A stretch of 64,000 nt of DNA, taken from positions 248,001 through 312,000 of the forward strand of contig NZ_VORM01000001.1 in assembly GCF_007997225.1 (NCBI RefSeq), in the 5' to 3' direction. Below are positions 59,500-64,000 of this stretch, piece by piece (the stretch's first letter is position 1; each line of letters begins with the position of its first letter). The position numbers and the translations under genes were made by a program. The stretch is from Subsaximicrobium wynnwilliamsii (lineage in GTDB: Bacteria; Bacteroidota; Bacteroidia; Flavobacteriales; Flavobacteriaceae). The notes below the pieces were generated by a model. It searched no databases. It was given only the letters and a program-made list of their open reading frames with translations, and had not been told where the DNA came from.

Positions 59500-62400
59500 A
59501 TGAAAATTAGAACATATCGCAGTCCTGTAATCTTGAGTTTATTCTTGATTTTCAATGCTTGCGCTACCTATAAAGCACAATATAAGGATGAAGCCGATAG
59601 AACCAACCAATTGCCAAACAAGGAAGTTGACAAAACCTTTTACCTCATAGGAGATGCGGGGAAATCGCCTCAAGGCGGCATGTCTCAAGCCTTGACCTTA
59701 TTCAACAAATACACTGCAGATAAAGACACCAAAGACGATTACACCATTTTTTTGGGAGATAATATTTATCCCGAAGGCATGCCTGCGGAAGGCGAAAAAG
59801 GAAGGGCTGCGGCTGAAAATGGTCTCGATGGCCAATTCATGAGTTTATCCAATTTCAAAGGAAAAGTCATTTTTATCCCAGGCAATCACGATTGGTATTC
59901 CAATGGCCCTAAAGGCTTAAAAGCCGAAGAAAATTATGTGGAAGCAGCTTTGGGGAAGGGTACATATCAACCTGAAAATGGATGCCCTTTGGAAGCTTTT
60001 GATATTGGTGATAACATCAAATTGATCGTTATCGATACCCAATGGTATATGGAAGATTGGAACAAACATCCCACCATCAACGATGAATGTGAGATCAAGA
60101 CCAGAGAACGGTTTTTTGATGAACTGGATGGCGAATTTAAAAAAGCCCAAAACCGCAGCGTCATCGTTGCCATGCACCACCCAATGCTAACCAATGGGGT
60201 TCATGGCGGGCAGTTTGCCATATCAAAACACATATTTCCCACCCAAAAGAACATACCGGCTCCCATCTTGGCATCCTTGATCACTCAAGTGAGAACCCAA
60301 GGGGGCGTGTCTATTCAAGACCGTTATAATGAGAGTTACAATAAGTTGATGAAACGCATCGAAACAATTGCCTATGATCTCAAAAATGTAGTGTTTGTTT
60401 CGGGTCATGAACATACTTTGCAGTACAACGAAAAGGAAAACATCAAACAAATTGTTTCGGGTTCAGGAGCAAAGGAGTCTTATGCAGCACTCTCAAATAC
60501 AGGGCTTTTTGTGTATGGCGAACAAGGTTTTGCTGAGTTGACGGTTTTTAAGGATGGCAGCTCTTGGGTTACCTTCTATGGCGAGGAAAACGGAGCGCCC
60601 AAAAAATTGTATGTAAAAGAAGTGCTGGCTCCTGAAGATGATTTTGATAGTTCCACACTGCCAGATAGCTTTCCACAGGAAGTGGAAACATCAGTCTATA
60701 CCAAAGAACAAACCGAAAAATCAGATTTTTTTGAAACCGTTTGGGGAGGACATTACCGCGACGTTTATAGCCAAAAAGTGAAAGTAAAAGTAGCTACTTT
60801 AGATACGCTTTATGGCGGTTTGGAAATCATGCGGGCTGGTGGAGGCCACCAAACACGATCCTTGCGTTTGAGAACCAAAGACGGGCGTGAATTGAATATG
60901 AGAGCCCTTAAGAAATCGGCAACACAATATTTGCAAGCCGTCCTGTTCAAGGACACCTATATTGCAGATGAGTTTGAAAAAACCCAGGTAGAAGGTTTGA
61001 TCTTGGATTTCTATACCGCAGCACACCCTTATGCTTTTGCTGTTATTCCAGATTTATCGGTTGCTGCAGATATTTACCATACCAATCCGAAGCTCTATTT
61101 TATTCCGAAGCATAAGTACTTAGGAAATTACAATACCAATTATGGTGGCGAATTATATATGATTGAAGAACGTCCCGAAGAAAATTACACCAACGAACGT
61201 AACTTTGGTTATGCCGATGATATTGAAAGCACCCACGATATCCTTGAAAAATTGAGAAAAGACGAAAAGTACAAAATCGATGAAAACACATTTATAAGAG
61301 CACGCCTTTTTGACATGCTTATTGGCGATTGGGACCGTCACCAAGACCAATGGCGTTGGGCACAATTTGACCAAGAAAATGGGGATAAGGTGTATAAGGC
61401 CATTCCTAGGGATCGCGACCAAGTCTTTTCTAATTTTGATGGCTCCTTATTGGAGGTGATGCGCGTTATTGTAGGGCCTTCAAAACAATTGCAAGTCTAT
61501 GACGAGGACCTCCAAAATATCAAGTGGATGAATGCCGCGGGTATTAAACTCGATCGGGTATTGATACAAAATGCCACTCGTGAACAATGGATCAAGCATG
61601 CCGTATTTTTGCAAGAGCACATTACCGATGCGGTTATTGATACGGCATTCACAAAAGTGCCCAAAGAGGTGCAGGATGAAACCCTGCAGGAAATCAAGGA
61701 AAAGCTTAAAGGAAGAAAGTCCAATCTTGTGGATATTGCCAATAGGTATTACGATTACCTCAATGAATTGGCCATTTTAACAGGTACAGATAAAGATGAT
61801 TATATTGAAGTCACGCGTATTGGTGATAAGCAAACACATGTAAAAATCTCTAGAATTAAAGCAGGCGAAAAAGCCGATGTGATTGTGGACAGAACTTTTG
61901 ACGCTGAGCTTACCAAAGAAATCTGGATTTATGGGCTTGATGATACCGATGTGTTTGAAGTGAACGGGAATGGCAAAAACCCTATATTTATTCGTCTTAT
62001 TGGCGGGCAACAAAACGATACTTATAAAATCAAAAACGGAAAACACGTCAAGATTTATGATCACGAAAGTAAAGAAAACACGGTTGTTGAAAATAAAGGT
62101 GCCACAACCCGTTTTACAGATATTTATAAATTGAATTTGTTCGACTACAGCAAGAACATCTATAAAACCAATATCACAACGCCTTCCGTTGCTTACAATC
62201 CAGATGATGGCTTGGCCTTGGGCGTTTCATTTACCACAACCAAATATGGTTTTCAACGCAACCCCTTTTCCCAACAGCATCGTTTTAAAGGCGGTTACTT
62301 TTTCGCCACTGATGGAATCTCATTGGATTATGAAGGCGAATTTGCCAACATCAAGGACGATTGGAATTTGCAGGTGGGTGGGACTTTCACTTCAGAAAAT

Positions 62401-63210
62401 TTTACCAATAACTTTTTTGGCTATGGCAATGAAACCGTGAATGCAGAAGATGAGCTGGATCGGGATTACAACCGGGTAAAAACCAGCATCTATAAGGCAA
62501 GCGCAGGAATTTTCAAAAAGGGGAACTTTGGTAGTGATTATGGGTTTAGAGCCGTTTTTGAAGGTATTCAGATAGGGAAGACTGATGGGCGTTTTATAAG
62601 CGATTTGGTGCCAGAAACCAACGAGGAATTTTATGAAAGACGCTGGTTTGGCGGTTTGGAAGCCGAGTATTTTTATGAGAGTTACGATAACAAGTTAAAT
62701 CCAACACGTGGGATGACCTTTTTGTTGAATCTCGGTGGAAAAGCAGATTTTGACGCTTCTGAACGTACGTTTGGTTACATCAATTCTAATCTGGGTTTTT
62801 ATAATTCCATCTCCAAAAATAGAAAGTTAGTATTGAAAACCGATGTGCGAAGCCAGTTTAGAATTGGCAACGACATCATTTTCTATCAAGCTGCCAATCT
62901 TGGTGGTGATAACGGTTTGAGAGGCTATCGCGATGAACGTTTTACGGGAAATAATTCTTTTGTGGGGACTGCTGATTTGCGTTATGCCTTTAATTCTTTC
63001 AAAACCAATGTGCTTCCTTTGCAAATTGGGGTCTTTGGAGGTTTTGATGTGGGTCGCGTTTGGTTGAAGGGCGACTTTTCAGATAAATGGCACAACGATT
63101 ATGGCGGTGGCCTTTGGATCACTGCTGCAGAAAGCCTGTCGGGCACCTTCAACCTTTTCAATGGTGCTGAAGGTTTGAGGTTCTCTTTCACATTCGGACT
63201 TAATTTTTAA
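59500..63210 (+). CDS. Metallophosphoesterase fused to an Omp85-like surface-antigen barrel
   Basis: 1236 aa from the ATG at 59500 (lipoprotein signal ending FNACAT); an earlier TTG is rejected. The metallophosphoesterase domain (about 45-330) has all metal motifs: LIGDAG, FLGDNIYP, IPGNHDWYS, VAMHHPML and VSGHEHTLQY. A middle region contains GDWDRHQDQWRWAQF and PRDRDQVFSN. The C-terminal part is an outer-membrane barrel of the surface-antigen (BamA/TamA) type with the loop motif GLRGYRDERF and terminal FTFGLNF. A periplasm- or surface-facing phosphatase tethered to the outer membrane is implied. Substrate unknown. Confidence 0.88.
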   Translation: MKIRTYRSPVILSLFLIFNACATYKAQYKDEADRTNQLPNKEVDKTFYLIGDAGKSPQGGMSQALTLFNKYTADKDTKDDYTIFLGDNIYPEGMPAEGEKGRAAAENGLDGQFMSLSNFKGKVIFIPGNHDWYSNGPKGLKAEENYVEAALGKGTYQPENGCPLEAFDIGDNIKLIVIDTQWYMEDWNKHPTINDECEIKTRERFFDELDGEFKKAQNRSVIVAMHHPMLTNGVHGGQFAISKHIFPTQKNIPAPILASLITQVRTQGGVSIQDRYNESYNKLMKRIETIAYDLKNVVFVSGHEHTLQYNEKENIKQIVSGSGAKESYAALSNTGLFVYGEQGFAELTVFKDGSSWVTFYGEENGAPKKLYVKEVLAPEDDFDSSTLPDSFPQEVETSVYTKEQTEKSDFFETVWGGHYRDVYSQKVKVKVATLDTLYGGLEIMRAGGGHQTRSLRLRTKDGRELNMRALKKSATQYLQAVLFKDTYIADEFEKTQVEGLILDFYTAAHPYAFAVIPDLSVAADIYHTNPKLYFIPKHKYLGNYNTNYGGELYMIEERPEENYTNERNFGYADDIESTHDILEKLRKDEKYKIDENTFIRARLFDMLIGDWDRHQDQWRWAQFDQENGDKVYKAIPRDRDQVFSNFDGSLLEVMRVIVGPSKQLQVYDEDLQNIKWMNAAGIKLDRVLIQNATREQWIKHAVFLQEHITDAVIDTAFTKVPKEVQDETLQEIKEKLKGRKSNLVDIANRYYDYLNELAILTGTDKDDYIEVTRIGDKQTHVKISRIKAGEKADVIVDRTFDAELTKEIWIYGLDDTDVFEVNGNGKNPIFIRLIGGQQNDTYKIKNGKHVKIYDHESKENTVVENKGATTRFTDIYKLNLFDYSKNIYKTNITTPSVAYNPDDGLALGVSFTTTKYGFQRNPFSQQHRFKGGYFFATDGISLDYEGEFANIKDDWNLQVGGTFTSENFTNNFFGYGNETVNAEDELDRDYNRVKTSIYKASAGIFKKGNFGSDYGFRAVFEGIQIGKTDGRFISDLVPETNEEFYERRWFGGLEAEYFYESYDNKLNPTRGMTFLLNLGGKADFDASERTFGYINSNLGFYNSISKNRKLVLKTDVRSQFRIGNDIIFYQAANLGGDNGLRGYRDERFTGNNSFVGTADLRYAFNSFKTNVLPLQIGVFGGFDVGRVWLKGDFSDKWHNDYGGGLWITAAESLSGTFNLFNGAEGLRFSFTFGLNF

Positions 63211-63219
63211 AAACACAAC

Positions 63220-64000
63220 ATGAGGCAGTACTATTTTTCATTTTTAAAAACGCTAGAGCGGCTAGAGAGTAATATTGCTTTTTATCCAACACTGATAAGT
63301 CTTGGGGGCGTAACATTCGCTTTCTTTATGATTTATTTAGAAAGCATTGGGATTTCCCGTTATTTGGTGGAGGCAGCACCAATCTTGGTGGTCAATAACA
63401 CCGAGACCGCCAGAAGCTTGCTAACCACATTTATAGGAGGTTTGATTTCCATTATGGTATTCAGTTTCTCTTTGGTAATGATCCTTTTGAATCAGGCCTC
63501 AGCTAATTTCTCGCCTCGGGTGCTGCCAGGATTGATTTCCAACAAAAGGCATCAGGTCATATTGGGCATTTACAATGGTACTTTACTGTACAGTATCTTT
63601 ACTTTGGTATCGATCGCACCACACGGTGACAAATACCAAATGCCAGGCTTCTCTGTGCTTCTTGGAATCATCTTTATGACCATGAGCTTGGGTGCTTTTA
63701 TCTATTTTATCCATTCCATTTCCCAGCAAATCCAAGTGGGTACCATCATGGATAAGATTTTTAAGAAATCCCAGGCGCGCTTGCTCAAGCTTGTCGAGTC
63801 TGAAAAACATTTGGAGACCGATTTTGAAGACACTGCCAACTGGAATGAAATCATGGCCTCTCAAACGGGTTACATGCAAGATGTGAGTTTAAATGTGCTT
63901 GGCACGTTGGCCGAAGAACACCAGCTGAAGATTGAGATTGTGCCAATAAAAGGCGCCTATGTGCTCAAAGGCATCCCCATACTCAAGTATAAAGGGGACG
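63220..64000 (+). CDS. DUF2254 family membrane protein, 3' end beyond the window
   Basis: The ATG at 63220 opens a frame to the window edge (260 codons). The N-terminal half has four hydrophobic segments (about 20-42, 60-90, 105-130, 140-165) with the family phrase GGLISIMVFSFSLVMILLNQ and ANFSPRVLPGLIS. A soluble region with a helix-rich linker follows. This is the DUF2254 pattern, a membrane family of unknown role found across bacteria. The gene begins 9 bases after the stop of the phosphoesterase-barrel gene, so it is probably in one transcript with it. Confidence 0.82.
   Translation, partial: MRQYYFSFLKTLERLESNIAFYPTLISLGGVTFAFFMIYLESIGISRYLVEAAPILVVNNTETARSLLTTFIGGLISIMVFSFSLVMILLNQASANFSPRVLPGLISNKRHQVILGIYNGTLLYSIFTLVSIAPHGDKYQMPGFSVLLGIIFMTMSLGAFIYFIHSISQQIQVGTIMDKIFKKSQARLLKLVESEKHLETDFEDTANWNEIMASQTGYMQDVSLNVLGTLAEEHQLKIEIVPIKGAYVLKGIPILKYKGD

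Overview
The window is from a marine-type member of the Bacteroidota, most likely family Flavobacteriaceae. Signs of this are SusC/SusD pairs, a T9SS C-terminal sorting domain, many Bacteroidota-style lipoproteins, an HYC_CC_PP protein, a Bacteroidota consensus promoter (TTG-N19-TAnnTTTG) and low G+C intergenic DNA with family-typical repeats. No rRNA, tRNA, phage, CRISPR or complete insertion sequence was seen.

1-3.1 kb: end of an accessory region. A partial small lipoprotein gene follows a broken gene for a secreted HExxH metallopeptidase-like lipoprotein (in-frame amber stop, no usable start). A decayed 750-bp stretch comes next.

3.1-22.1 kb: a copper/silver resistance island, all on the minus strand. 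In transcription order: HYC_CC_PP protein, CusA-type RND pump, a four-helix-bundle (S23-type) gene, TolC-type channel, an HMA-AraC fusion regulator, a multicopper oxidase fused to a CopB-like barrel, an APC permease, a Met-rich lipoprotein, a SHOCT protein, DUF302, a DUF3347 lipoprotein, a permease remnant, a lipoprotein of the acetolactate decarboxylase family, a CopA P1B-ATPase with three nearly identical HMA domains, DUF305, a 57-aa membrane protein and the CusB adaptor. The CusA/TolC pair and its CusB adaptor are about 11 kb apart. Together the genes pump Cu(I)/Ag(I) out of the cytoplasm (CopA), carry it across the outer membrane (CusCBA), oxidise it in the periplasm (oxidase) and bind it there (Met- and His-rich lipoproteins).

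22.5-27.2 kb: housekeeping and stress genes: a cupin, a probable structured RNA with a consensus promoter, NhaA, an Fpg/Nei glycosylase with a degenerate zinc finger, and a lipoprotein of the formylglycine-generating-enzyme family.

27.2-52.5 kb: a complete alpha-glucan (starch/maltodextrin) utilisation locus with two divergent arms. The minus arm is SusC, SusD, two SusE/F-type binding lipoproteins and a T9SS-secreted GH13 amylase, ending at a clear terminator. The plus arm is a LacI-type regulator, an MFS sugar transporter, beta-phosphoglucomutase, GH65 phosphorylase, and GH13, GH31, GH13 and GH13 enzymes. A perfect LacI-type palindrome lies upstream of susC. The expected flow is surface binding and cutting, SusCD import, periplasmic hydrolysis to maltose/glucose, MFS uptake, then phosphorolysis by GH65 and PgmB to glucose 6-phosphate.

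52.5-64 kb: a small secreted protein; a GAF protein meeting head-on with an HD phosphohydrolase fused to a Pycsar-type membrane effector domain; an egtB-egtD pair (ergothioneine-type); a large metallophosphoesterase/Omp85-like barrel fusion; and a partial DUF2254 membrane protein.

Dispersed palindromes of the GACCTAACAGG/GACCTGCAAGG/CCTATCAGG type sit between genes in the copper island and the glucan locus. In one place a copy supplies the stop codon of the tolC-type gene.
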